A DNA stretch of 38,689 bases, taken from contig JAJTUP010000182.1 in assembly GCA_021399435.1 (NCBI GenBank), positions 1 through 38,689 of the forward strand, in the 5' to 3' direction. Every line of letters begins with the position of its first letter. The stretch's first letter is position 1. Below are positions 29,329 to 38,689 of this stretch, one piece after another. The position numbers and the translations under genes were made by a program. The notes under the pieces are model-generated. The model ran no database searches, was not told the DNA's origin, and was given only the letters and a program-made list of their open reading frames with translations. The DNA comes from Diaporthe sp. PMI_573. Lineage: Eukaryota; Ascomycota; Sordariomycetes; Diaporthales; Diaporthaceae.

Positions 29329-30669
29329 TTTCAAGTGGAGTGTCCCGTTCGCGATTTCAAACGAACTCAAATTTGTGTAAGCTCAATTGTAATTTGAATT
29401 GTGTAACAATAAAGGTCTGCTGTTGGCCTTGAGATGCAGAAGTAGGAAATCTGGGCCGCGATGCTTCTGTTTTCCCCTCTTCTTTCTCGGTGGGTAAGCG
29501 TTTAGAGCGTCACGGAAACGGGATATCTTATTCCCGAGGCCTCAAGACAATTCTTCGTGCAGAAGATATTCGACCAAGGAGGTACTACTTGTCAAAACTA
29601 TGATTTGGGAACCACGACAGCGAACATTCTCGAACGCTGGCAAAGACCATGTTGAATGAGAACCTTACGGGCCGAGACACAATACCGATGCCAAGCTGGT
29701 GGTGCCAACAGCCTCTCATCTGTTTCGAGATGCCGCAGTCGGCATTATACTCACTCATGATGCTTAAGAAGAAGTATTAGCTGATATGCTTAGTCCATAA
29801 GAACTAGATTGGGTAAGGTTGGTGATACTATACGGAAGTGAATGTTTCCTCGGTAGCAGATTGCGTTGGCATGTTACATCCCTTGGAAGAATCACGTGGC
29901 CTAGGATCAATATATTATCAGATGGCCTAAAGCTGGAGACGGCACATTCATTGCCATAGAATACTGCACCAGCGGAATACGATATTCCAAGCTGCATCAC
30001 ATAGACCCGGAACCTAATTTGGGCTAAACTATTCTTGTACCGAGGTGTACTGCCCGCTCTAAGAGGAAACAACATAGTCTACATATGTATGTAGGTAGTT
30101 GTGGGACTCTGCGATATTCCTGGCCTCTAAATCTTTGGAAGATGCATGCAATTGGAGATATTGTCCGGAAAGGTCCCGGGCTTGTTCCACCCATCTGCTT
30201 CCGAAGCATGAGTCGCCAATCTACACAGGGGCTGAGACCCATTAGGACCGAGGTAGATATTAATTTGAAGATCTCGTTAATGTTGAATCAAAAGCCATGC
30301 GGTCCTTTTACCCCTGACTCGGTATATTCGGGCTTCAGCGATTATGCTGGTCTAGACTGTCTGGGTCTAGAAAACGATTTTAACACACCATGCTCCTTCC
30401 TCCAAATAATCCTCCTCATCTTGGCCTCTGCGTGACTCAGAATTTTATCAGCCCACCAATAGCAATTCTAGCGACACCCTTTGAACAATTTGATGGTTTT
30501 CTAAGTCTTTACTGGGGTAACAGGCACTCCCTCTCGGCTGCCAATACCCGGTCCTGATCAATCTCGTACTTATACTCAAAAACTGCTAGGGTGAGCAGAA
30601 TGAAGCGGAGGATCCTAAACAGTCAGAGATTAGCTCGAGAATCCAGTTGTTACACTCAGCTTCTATGGC
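29329..30669. other. About 1.3 kb without a supported gene
   Basis: The part near 29330 is the upstream region of the dehydrogenase gene. The rest contains only short, unrecognisable frames. No repeats or terminal signatures were seen. Confidence 0.35.
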
Positions 30670-31308
30670 CTACGGCAAGGCAAAGAACAATCCAGATCCG
30701 ATCTGGTGTTGCATTGTGTACCAAGGCCCATGCCAATACCACAGCCCGTACCAGTCCCTCGAGCAGACCAGAACGATGGCGCCGATGGCATCGCCCGCGA
30801 TTAACATCGGGAGTGCAGAGATGAACCATCCTCGAGGCTGCCCACACAGGCACACGATCTCTATCAGATCTACCAGGATCAGATAGACAAGCTAGTTATG
30901 AACGCGTGTTTAGTCCGAGTGCACGAGCCAAGAATGAGACCTAGAGGGATTACTCACTATCACATAACTGGTCGTCCAACTGTACTTGGGATCATGACGA
31001 AGGCAAAGGAAGACAAAACTGAGGACTTCTAGAACAATGGCTATCAAGCGTACTAGGGCCGGGCACAACGCCGAGGCGCCGAAGTGGGCCGGGATATTGC
31101 ATGTTATAGCAGCTCTGGGTGACTGAGAGTATAGCTGGTGAGGCCCAAAACAAGCAATTTCGATTTTGGAGAAAGTGAAGTAGTCGTCACATTTTTTGTT
31201 GTTTATGGATGAGAGCGGGGTGGTGTTATGTCTCACTATTTGAAGGGGTTGCTTACGACGCATCGGAATTGAATGAGTAAGACGGAATGATTTTACCCTA
31301 TCGCTCAT
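30670..31308 (-). CDS. Small multi-helix membrane protein, start uncertain
   Basis: Exon 2 is 30670-30891; the intron is 30892-30957 (66 nt, GTGAGT donor, ACTAG acceptor). The join is in phase and gives SYVILVYLILVDLIEIVC, a clean membrane helix split by the intron. Other helices are LVRLIAIVLEVLSFVFLCL and ALPMLIAGDAIGAIVLVC. The protein ends HQIGSGLFFALP. The upstream exon is open to beyond 31308, but a second intron is likely (GTAAGC near 31250, CAG near 31130), so the true N-terminus is unknown. At least three transmembrane segments; family not recognised. Its 5' end faces away from the rhodopsin-like gene, which lies upstream on the same strand. Confidence 0.5.
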
Positions 31309-31662
31309 CCCCAAAACGGTTTGACACAGCTGCCAACCCGGTCCACATTGCATCCTTTGGGCCAACGTCGGGCCAAGCTTCACCGCGCCATCTGCATAAC
31401 AATGTTCGTGACTGCAGAGCATGTGGCTAAGTTGAGCAAGACTCGTTCACAAACCAATGCCATCGTCCATAGCCGAGAATCAAAAACCGACCTGCTGCAT
31501 ACGTGAATACAGGCCCGCGACAGGGATCATTACCCATTGCATTCGTGTCAAGCTGCTTGCTAAACCTTTGGAGAAAATTCATTGCTCCAGCATATTATTA
31601 TGTGATTGACTTATATATCCCAACTCGATGTGACCACATCTTACACGACGGTCCGGGGGGCA

Positions 31663-33146
31663 TCAAACGAAACTGTTGCCCGTCTCCCCACGGCTCCGAG
31701 TCCTATCCGGGATCGTCCCACTGTCCCCGGAGCTCGCGTACCCGTGCGTCGTCGTCGTGGTGGTGCTGGTGGTCATGGTGACCTCAGTCGTCCTGGCGAT
31801 CCCGTGGTCGTGGCTGGCGCTGTGGTGGTTTCCCCCGCCAAACTCGGCCCGCGTCGGCGTCGACAGGTCCTCCTCGCCCGGGTACATGAACTCGGAGTCC
31901 TTGCCGAGCTTCTGGAAGGGGCTCTTGGTCATGGCGCGGCTGTTCATGTGCGAGCCGCTGCCGCCGATGGTGACGAGCTCCGTCGCGCGGCTTCCGGACT
32001 TGGTCGTCTGGGACTTGTTCTGCGTGCTGCCGAACTGGCTTGATACCTTCTTGGCCAGCGGGCGGAGGGTCGGCAGGCATGCGCATATCACGCCGCAGGC
32101 GCACTCGACTACGCACCATGTGCATGCTGTTGCGAGGGTGACTGCACCTTTGTTAGTATTTCCACGCCAGGACCCAGAGATCTCTCGATTGGAACTTACA
32201 GGTCGTATCGTTCGGGTCGAACTGCATGATGGTTGAGAATCGGTATATACTTGCGATGAGAACGCTGTGAGATGGATGTTAGCAGCCGGCCGTGTGACTT
32301 CATCTCCCTTCAAAGATCCAACTCACAAGCTGCCAAGACCGAACGTGCAAATCAGCGAGATCTTCTGCGCGAGCGCGGTGTTCAGCGCCCAGACCTGCTT
32401 AACGGGCATGATCAAGATGGCGATGTCGGTGACGATGTTGGGCACGGCGTTGCCGATAAAGGACCCCTTGAGGTCGATGCACTGGCCCGGCATCCACGGC
32501 TCCCAGGCGACGTAGATGGGGTTGCACTGGAAGATGCAGACGAGGACGATGGCGATCCACCACGCCGCCACGATGCCCCCGATGATGTAGGCAGCGATCT
32601 TGAAGCCGCGGCTGGGGAAGATGCGCAGGTACATCTCCAGCAGGGAGAACTTGATGAGCGCCACGGCCGTGACGTACATGCACTCGAAGCCGAGCAGGAG
32701 CTTGAACACGTTTTCTATCGCGTCGAGGTTGAGGGTGCTTGCGTGCCGGCCCATTCCGTAATCGACCACTAGATTCAGGGGGGTAAAGTCAGCGGTCTGG
32801 TAGGTGACAAGCGGGGCGGATAGTTGGTTCCATTCGGAAGAGGCGTGGTGTCCTTACTTCCATAGTTAAGGCCGCCGATCACAAACACAGACGCCTGGCG
32901 ATCTTGGGTTAGCACAGATCTTGCTTCATCGTCTCGCCATAGGGCCACACTACTCACCAATCCTGCGACAATCAACCAGTCGTCTGGGCCATATTGTGCC
33001 GCTACGTAGTGTCGAGCCCAAAATCGCAACATCACAAAGACCGTGGCGAGCACGAGCAGGATCGTGGTCGTGCTGATCTGCGTTGGGCCCGTATTCTCGC
33101 TGGCGTCGGCGGCAGTCGCCATCGTAACGAGCTCCTGTGCCCTCAT
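31663..33146 (-). CDS. Rhodopsin-like seven-helix fungal membrane protein, five exons (403 aa)
   Basis: Exons are 32958-33146, 32858-32894, 32327-32768, 32200-32264 and 31663-32141. Every intron has GT..AG ends (GTGAGT, GTAAGG, GTGAGT, GTAAGT donors) and the sum is exactly 404 codons. Helices in order: TTTILLVLATVFVMLRFWAR, DDWLIVAGLASVFVIGGLNYG split by intron 1, CMYVTAVALIKFSLLEMYL, IIGGIVAAWWIAIVLVCIF, IVTDIAILIMPVKQVW, GSFVLIASIYRF and ACTWCVVECACGVICACLP. This is the fungal rhodopsin-domain / PTH11-like 'integral membrane protein' pattern. The cytosolic tail is Ser/Thr-rich with a poly-Thr run (TSTTTTTTH). Expected in the plasma membrane; the ligand is unknown. No CFEM domain precedes it. 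The start could also be Met9. Confidence 0.88.
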
Positions 33147-35478
33147 CTTGCCTGCCTGCGAGCAATAGACTTTTGGATTCGCGTTGGCGGAGGTGCAGTC
33201 ATGCGACTTGTTTTGTTTGACTGATGGACAGCCAGAGGCGGAGCAGGGAGCTGGAAAAGAGATATCGCGTTCACGACAGGATGGATGGGCAAGACCCGCG
33301 GGGAGGGGATCCAGTTATCATATGGGGATTGGGGGAGAAGGTACAAAGACCACGCATTTGTCTCGACAAATTCCATATCAGAGTCGTAGTCTCCGCCGGG
33401 GAGGCGGCGCAACGCTGATCTTCTGTCAGGGCCGAGGAGTGGGCTTTGTCGGCGGCGCACGGCCGCTGGCTTGGGAGGGCAACTTGTATCGATCCTGGAA
33501 GACCGTGGAGACATTTTCCCTTCGCTTAAGAAGCGAAAATACTAAACACCGAGTCTACCGGACTCGCCAGTCTCTCCAGTCAGGTTTTCGATGCCGGCCC
33601 GCCACTGGAAGGGGGCAGTCCAATCCCCTCCGTTGCGATTGTCGAGGGGTCCTCTGCAGGGACCGTCCCTGATTACCTATATTGAGTGACGTATTTGGCT
33701 GAGGCGGGCCATACGACATCGTGCGGAAATATCCATGATACTAGTTGCAACAGCGAATGCCACAGGTACTGCCGGCCGGATCCTTAGTGGGATCGGCGGG
33801 CGATGAGATGTCAATTTACCGACGTGCTTACCAGACTAGGTCATCAAGTGAGTTTGACAGCCCACAATAGGACGCTCGGCAGGCTGGGAGTGCAACTTTT
33901 TCGTACCCAAAACGGTTGACCCACACGGGTTTCGAAAACAGACCAAGTGGAGGAAGAAGCCACATGGAAAGAATGGGGCTCGGCTTCAAACCTGAAGTGC
34001 AGAGGATGCAACACAAAAGGGGTGGTCTCCCCCGGAACAATACGCGGCTGTCGATGTATCTGTGCGTTGGCCTAAAGCCGGTTGACAATATGTCACATCA
34101 ATCATAAATGGCAAGTTATGTTGCAGAGAAACTCTTGAAAAAACGGCCACTTCCGAGTGGGCGATGGCTTGCAGGTGGAGATTGGGTTCAAAGCGTGCCT
34201 CTTTTTTGCTCGCTACTGCGCAATTGCCCAGCTGGGTTGCACACCGGTCCCTTCTTGCCTTGCATTATAGCCCGGCGGCCGGGGAAGAACGCCATGCTGG
34301 GTGCTGAGCTGGTTGTGATGGATCTATATCACATCCTACATGTTACTGTGATCGACAGAATCAATCGCCACGGCGTAGTCTATCTAGTTTCCTATCGAAC
34401 GCCGATCGTCAGGGTTGGCTCATCTAGACCCTCGTATGTATGCGTGAGTGTTTGGTACGGGGAGCTATCGCGCCATGGGGTTGTTGCATCCTACCAAGTT
34501 GATCACCGCGGTACACAACAACCCAAAGTCGAGAGTGCCCTTAGTGCTCTGAGAGCCTTGAGTGTCGCGTTGTCAATCAAACATCAACAATGGAACCGGC
34601 CTTGATTCGGACGCAGGTATGTGGGCCTCCTGCAACTGTCAACGGTCACGTGAAAAAGGGGCTCTCGTGTAGAATAGTCCGGCATTGCGATACACAGAGA
34701 TTTGAGAAGAAGCTTCGCACGTACGCCGAGGGCTCACTGCTGTGCCGTGGGCCGACCTTCGGTACCGCTGTCCTGGGTCTGAATAGTGCTGACGTTCGAT
34801 GCACCCTGGCCCGAGATCGATCTCTCCGGCGATAAGCTTCAGTCGAATCGACAATGCAACGAACAGATCTTGCTGTGATGTGTTCTTTCGTTTAGATGTG
34901 ACGAACGAGTGCGTCTGCCGTCGCACAGCCCACTCTTGCACAGCACGCTTCTGAGCAGCAAAGAGAGCTCCACGGAAATCATCCGCAGCAAATGACTCGC
35001 ACCATCCGACGAACAAGCAGACCCCATGCGAGCTGGCGTAAAGACGACCTACCGGGGACGGGCAGGGGTGTCGATGGACTGCCGTTTCCAGGGGCTCTGG
35101 GGCTCTTGGTTGCAGGGGACGAAGAGGTGGGTAGCAGCAAGGATGATCATGGTCTTATGTACACTAGATCCTGGTGGCTTGTGTGGGCAGCATCCGACAG
35201 GCAAGCCACAACGCCGGATAACGTCGAGCTGGAACCCCTTTCTGGCATTTGCAGCCACGAGATAAATCCCCCGGTGTTGCGCAGTCCAAAAGCCCGATTC
35301 GTGTTTGCATGTAGTATTGCCCCCGCCCCCCAGATAGTAGTGTCTGTTCTCGATTTGACAATTTTGACGTCGCAAAGCTTGTTCCAGCCTCGCTCGTATT
35401 CTGCCAATCTCGAAAAGAAAGGAAAGCCAATATCCTTTCCCCACACCCCACCGAACGCCCGTCGCAATCAATAAAACA
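33147..35478. other. About 2.3 kb without a supported gene
   Basis: The right part of the rhodopsin-like gene's upstream region and the left part of the hydrolase promoter lie here. Open frames such as 33184-33672 (+), 34108-34605 (+) and 34639-35016 (-) have no recognisable motif. No tRNA, repeat or transposon end was seen. Confidence 0.35.
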
Positions 35479-35793
35479 ATGTCTGCCAACGCAAAGCCCG
35501 TTTTCGTCCTCGCCCCTGGCGCCTGGCACACGCCAGACTGCTACCAGCTCGTGCAGGACAAGCTGCACGCCCAGGGTTGGGAGACGCGGGCCGTGGCGTA
35601 CCCGTCTGTAGGGGCCGAGCCCCCAACCAAGGGAGCGTTCGACGACGCCGCCGCCGTGCGTGCCGAGGTCCAAGCTCTCGCGGACCAGGGCCGACAGGTG
35701 GTCCTGGTTGGCCACTCGTACGGAGGCTTTGTCATCTGCGAGGCATCCAAGGGCCTGAAGGCACTTCTGCAACCCAGCGTTCGAATATCATAG
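35479..35793 (+). pseudogene. Alpha/beta hydrolase, 3'-truncated
   Basis: The ATG has a good context (AAAACAATGTCT). The protein starts NAKPVFVLAPGAWHTPDCYQ, with the oxyanion-side PGAWH motif, continues ETRAVAYPSVG, and contains the nucleophile elbow VVLVGHSYGGFVICEASKGL (Ser in GHSYG). This is the start of a salicylate-esterase/EstC-like AB_hydrolase. After about codon 95 it turns into unrelated residues and stops, so the acid and histidine of the triad are missing. The broken end overlaps the broken 3' end of the cyclin gene on the other strand. Probably inactive. Confidence 0.85.
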
Positions 35794-36172
35794 GGGGGAT
35801 ATAGAGATGCCAATCGATCATGGAAAGAAACAATGCTTCGTTGGCATTGATTTCTTTGGTACAAAGTCCTGATATCGTAGCCCACGATCCTGACGAATAG
35901 CTTCGGTCTCGAGTGTATTTTGAACTTAGCATAAGTGCGGCTAGAAACATGCGTCGTTGGCATTTCAAAGGGTTGATTCCTTCCACGTCCTCTGGCTGAT
36001 CGACTATAGACACCTGTTTCAAACATACTGAGCGTAGAAGAGCCAGGTAGTAGAGTGCAGCCAGAAGCGTAGTATAACTTGTGCTTGACCTCCGTAAGAT
36101 GAGCTCGATATAAGCGCTGAGAGTGACCGCCTTTACTCCCGAGGTCGCGGTGGGGGCAGGCCAAAGGGCCAC
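35765..36172 (-). pseudogene. PCL/Pho80-type cyclin fragment
   Basis: The minus frame opens at 36172 and contains a cyclin box: FIxxL-like YIELILRRSSTSYTTLLAAL, YYLALLRSV, RRMFLAALMLSSKYTRDRSY, WATISGLCTKEINANEALFL and MIDWHLYIPPMIFERW. This is the order of fungal Pho85 cyclins (Pcl/Pho80 group), which activate a cyclin-dependent kinase. Only about 125 residues are present, and the sequence after FERW is the reverse strand of the hydrolase, so the C-terminus is lost. The first residues (MALWPAPTATS) may be a genuine start or a remnant of a longer N-terminus. Confidence 0.75.
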
Positions 36173-37009
36173 CAGAAGGCGACCAGTAAGGCCTAGCAGA
36201 GATGGAGGTTAGTAACCTGGTCGCCTTTCAAAGCAGCGATTTCAAAATACCTATGAGACTATTGACAAATTGGTCGCGACCCATGGTCAGGCAATTTGAT
36301 TGCGAAGTAGAGAATGCTTCCGACGTGGCAGTGGTTTACCGGTCTGCGCCGGGACCACTTATAATTGATGGCGACAAACGTTCCTCCACTGGATTGGACA
36401 TGAAGCTGAGGTTGGAGAGTGTGTGTGAGCCGTTGTCATAGCACTAGTTGATGCCCTGGCTCATTATGTGAATCTGGACGTCGTTGATTTGAAAAACACG
36501 AACGCCTTGAGCATGCACTTGTTCGATCATAATACTCAATCGAGATTTAGGCCGCAAGGCGTTACGAAAACATGATGGTCGCTTGCCACTGCCTCCAAGC
36601 CACACCAGGCCAAACTGCAAGTCGGATCCATACCGGAAAGGCGCCCCACTTGCCAATTCCAGCGTTGGCGCGCTAGCGGTGGCCATTGGAGTCACGACGC
36701 CATCGCAAAATGCCTGGGGATCGATGGCCATTCCACCGGACAGCGCGCGTATGCAAGTGCGGTGCACATGAGGGTCAGGAATACGCACGTCACGTCTTAG
36801 AACGGGTAATGGGTGGGGCTGATAAGAATGATATTCAGGATTTATGCTCTAGGCTTTCTGTAACCTAATCCGATAATAGATCCGACGATCGAAATTTGGC
36901 TGCTGATCGAGCATCGCTCCTTGAATTACATAGCTACTTAGCGAAGGGCCTTGTTCGTAAGCATGAGGACTATTTTGTTGCTGGCTCTCCTCTATTCACC
37001 TCCCTACTT
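36173..37009. other. About 0.8 kb without a firmly supported gene
   Basis: A minus-strand frame at 36444-36788 (114 codons; CIRALSGGMAIDPQAFC, LELASGAPFRYGSDLQFGL) looks protein-like but matches no family I know, so it is only noted. The last 8 bp (37002-37009, ccctactt) would be the left target duplication of the following hAT element. Confidence 0.35.
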
Positions 37010-37138
37010 CAGGGCTCCGAGCAACGCAACGCAACGCAATATAGCCCCCATATTGCGTTGCGTTGCCGTATTAGTCAGCAGAGGGCACATTGCGTTGCGT
37101 TGCGGCAATATATTGCCTTCAAATTGCCTTCGTTGCCA
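37010..37138. repeat. Subterminal CAACG/CGTTG repeats of hAT element 5
   Basis: Runs of gcaacgcaacgcaac and the inverted attgcgttgcgttg alternate around 37018-37138, able to fold back on each other. Such repeats near hAT ends usually bind the transposase. Confidence 0.65.
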
Positions 37139-37235
37139 ATCTCATGACACATAATGACAGATGCCTTGGTGTATGTATGATTAGCCCGTGACAGCGTCTA
37201 GCCACCAACATAGAACAGAAGCCTTATAAATTGCA

Positions 37236-38689
37236 TCATGCTTTACACTCATCTCCCTCTGAATCGTACTCCTCTGACGGCGATCCAAGCCACGGGCGTG
37301 TCTTGTCGCCTCCGCCCTTGCCTTGCAATAGAGAGGAATCTGTGGCAGTGACCAGGCCTGACTGGTACCAAGACCGGAGGACCTGGCACATACTAACCAT
37401 TACGGCATCAAGAGATAACCTCTGCTGGGTCATCATCCTTCCTGCTGACGAGAACAGCCTCTCGCACTCAGCGCTCATCGGCTGAATAGTCAGAAAATCA
37501 AACGCCATCTGGGCCAAACGAGGGTATTTAAAACGACGCTGGAACCAGTACGCAAAAGGATCTTCGCAGTCAAAGTGGTCAGATTTATCCGCGCACCAAC
37601 CGTCATACTCATCCCCCTGAATCCTCTCCGCTTGGGCAATCAACTGGCCTTCGAGTCGTCGACGCTTCCTGGCCTCCCTGTCGAATGGGTCAACAAACCG
37701 CCGTTTTTGCGTAGGAAGTAGCAGGTCTGTTGCATTGAATGTAGACTCTACCTCCTTGGTAGAATAGTCCGCCTGCCAGACCTCTCTGACGATCTCCTTG
37801 GCCTTCTGGACCCAATCAGTCCGGTCTGCCCATTGTTCTTCAAAATACTCCCAGCTGTAGCCAGGATGTAGGGCAAGGGCTGTATAGTAGATAGGCGTCT
37901 CGTCCAGCAGTTGATAGTAGTGGTCCATCTTTGCCCACGCAGCGTTGACCCCAATATAAAGGAAGTCTTTCCCGTCAAGTTGTTGAACTTCCTCCTTGGT
38001 CGTCTCCAGTAACTGAAGAATCCTCTCGAAGCCAAGGATTACATCCCAGATGTTCCCGTACGCTCCCTTGAAGCCATCGCGGCGGGTCCTGGTCTGACCG
38101 TCCCGTTCAAGGGTTCTGACAACAGTCTCGAAGTCGGACAACAAATCATTGAACTTCTGGAGTATAACCCAGTCACGATCTGTAAGTTTGCTGTCATCGT
38201 CTAGGATTCGTGGCGGGACCTTGCCCTTCTTGAGTATCCCATTCTTTGTGACGTTCTGCTGCTGCCATTCGTGTTTGTACTCAAGGAGGAGGATGTCAAG
38301 CGAGGGGCGAAGGGTCAAGGCACGCTGGATCATATACAGCTGCGATAGCCACCGTGTGTCGTTATCACGTACGACCTTTAACGGCTTCTGGCCAGCGGGG
38401 AGAGATCGGCGTTGTATATTGCAAAGAAGCGAGGAAAGTCGGTGGCTCGAGTGAATGTCGTAAACCAGGTTATGCAATTTGCCTGTTTAATATCAGTCCA
38501 GGAATCCGCCAGATCAGACGTCCTACTGACCAACTGGACCTCTTTGCGCCATGCCATCCACTCACGGTCAGTTGCTAGGGCTTCGTCGAAATCGTCGGCA
38601 CTACATACCATTCTCGTTATGGTGCAAATAGCAGGGCCTTTGCAGAGAGGTTGAGGATATGGCCAAAGCACGGCCCCTCGTCGACTTGC
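37236..38689 (-). pseudogene. hAT transposase 5, frameshifted, 5' part outside the window
   Basis: The long frame 38477-37236 (413 codons) carries DTRWLSQLYMIQRALTLRP, ALHPGYSWEYFEEQW, and the dimerisation domain YPRLAQMAFDFLTIQPMSA, ECERLFSSAGRMM. Upstream, 38480-38671 continues in another frame (EWMAWRKEVQLVSR, DSWTDIKQ). Near the edge CFGHILNLSAKALLFAP, the conserved hAT 'RCxGHIxNL' block, lies in yet another frame followed by a stop. At least two frameshifts and a stop make it a pseudogene. It is the same family as the hAT copy at 5352-7775. Its 3' end is 226 bp from the left terminus. Confidence 0.85.

Larger units (their letters stand above)
37010..38689 (-). mobile_element. hAT element 5, left part, runs off the window
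   Basis: The left end starts CAGGGCTCCGAGCAACGC, with the classical hAT CAGGG. It is followed by CAACG/CGTTG tandem and inverted subterminal repeats to about 37138. The transposase gene is on the minus strand with its 3' end at 37236. The right end lies beyond the window. Confidence 0.75.

Noticed and set aside
29329..30669. Several 70-116 codon ORFs on both strands
   Set aside because: No motifs, overlapping frames on both strands and no splice-site logic; treated as non-coding.
31606..32236. Plus-strand ORFs of 145-186 codons
   Set aside because: They are the reverse strand of the last exon of the rhodopsin-like gene and show no domain.
36444..36788. 114-codon minus-strand ORF
   Set aside because: Reads somewhat like a protein but has no known motif and no supporting context, so it is noted only inside the non-coding stretch.
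1..38689. CRISPR arrays, tRNA or rRNA genes
   Set aside because: No regularly spaced repeats with unique spacers, no T-arm-like GGTTCRANTCC with a cloverleaf, and no rRNA-like block was seen; the sequence is eukaryotic.

Overview
The window looks like an accessory, transposon-rich segment of a filamentous ascomycete (Pezizomycotina) genome. The evidence is spliceosomal introns of 37-83 nt class with GTRAGT-like donors and CTAAC/CTAAT-like branch sites, a HET-NACHT-WD40 gene, a fungal rhodopsin-like seven-helix membrane protein, and fungal-type hAT, Tc1/mariner, Ty1/copia, self-primed Ty3/gypsy and Tad-like LINE sequences. No tRNA, rRNA or CRISPR array was recognised.

Layout. 1-5187 is an LTR-retrotransposon graveyard: the 5' end of a minus-strand Ty3/gypsy element with a self-priming site, several solo LTRs (one nested in another, with clean 5-bp target duplications), and a 3'-truncated Ty1/copia element whose gag and pol share one frame separated by a single UGA. 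5188-7993 is a decayed hAT element. About 7985-11938 is the most striking object: a Tc1/mariner-like element with ~57-bp terminal inverted repeats, an intact spliced DD34E transposase and, converging on it, an intact spliced gene for a 767-residue unknown protein.

12162-15338 holds a complete three-exon HET-NACHT-WD40 gene (1015 residues) with two almost identical WD40 repeats, the architecture of fungal heterokaryon-incompatibility/NLR receptors. 15.8-19.1 kb contains transposon and gene remnants (pogo-like, EST1-like, gypsy integrase) and one hypothetical gene. 19160-20812 encodes a protein with an AT-hook-like motif and a Ulp1-like fold that seems to lack its catalytic residues. 20.9-22.1 kb has a diverged direct duplication and a 7-bp satellite. 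22548-25374 is a hAT element with an apparently intact three-exon transposase, matching termini and GGATATC/ATCGAT-rich subterminal repeats. 25.4-28.7 kb has an unknown ORF, a LINE ORF1 fragment, a hAT terminus and a 3'-truncated hAT gene.

28.7-36.2 kb is the most gene-like part: a 3'-truncated short-chain dehydrogenase, a small multi-helix membrane protein gene, a five-exon rhodopsin-like membrane protein gene (403 residues), a 3'-truncated alpha/beta hydrolase and a truncated PCL-type cyclin. A fifth hAT element starts at 37010 and runs off the right edge.

The host genes do not form an evident pathway. The unifying theme is an accessory region in which an NLR-type gene sits among mobile elements, and where three pairs of converging genes have each lost their 3' ends at a shared junction. 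All calls come from reading the sequence; no database search was possible.
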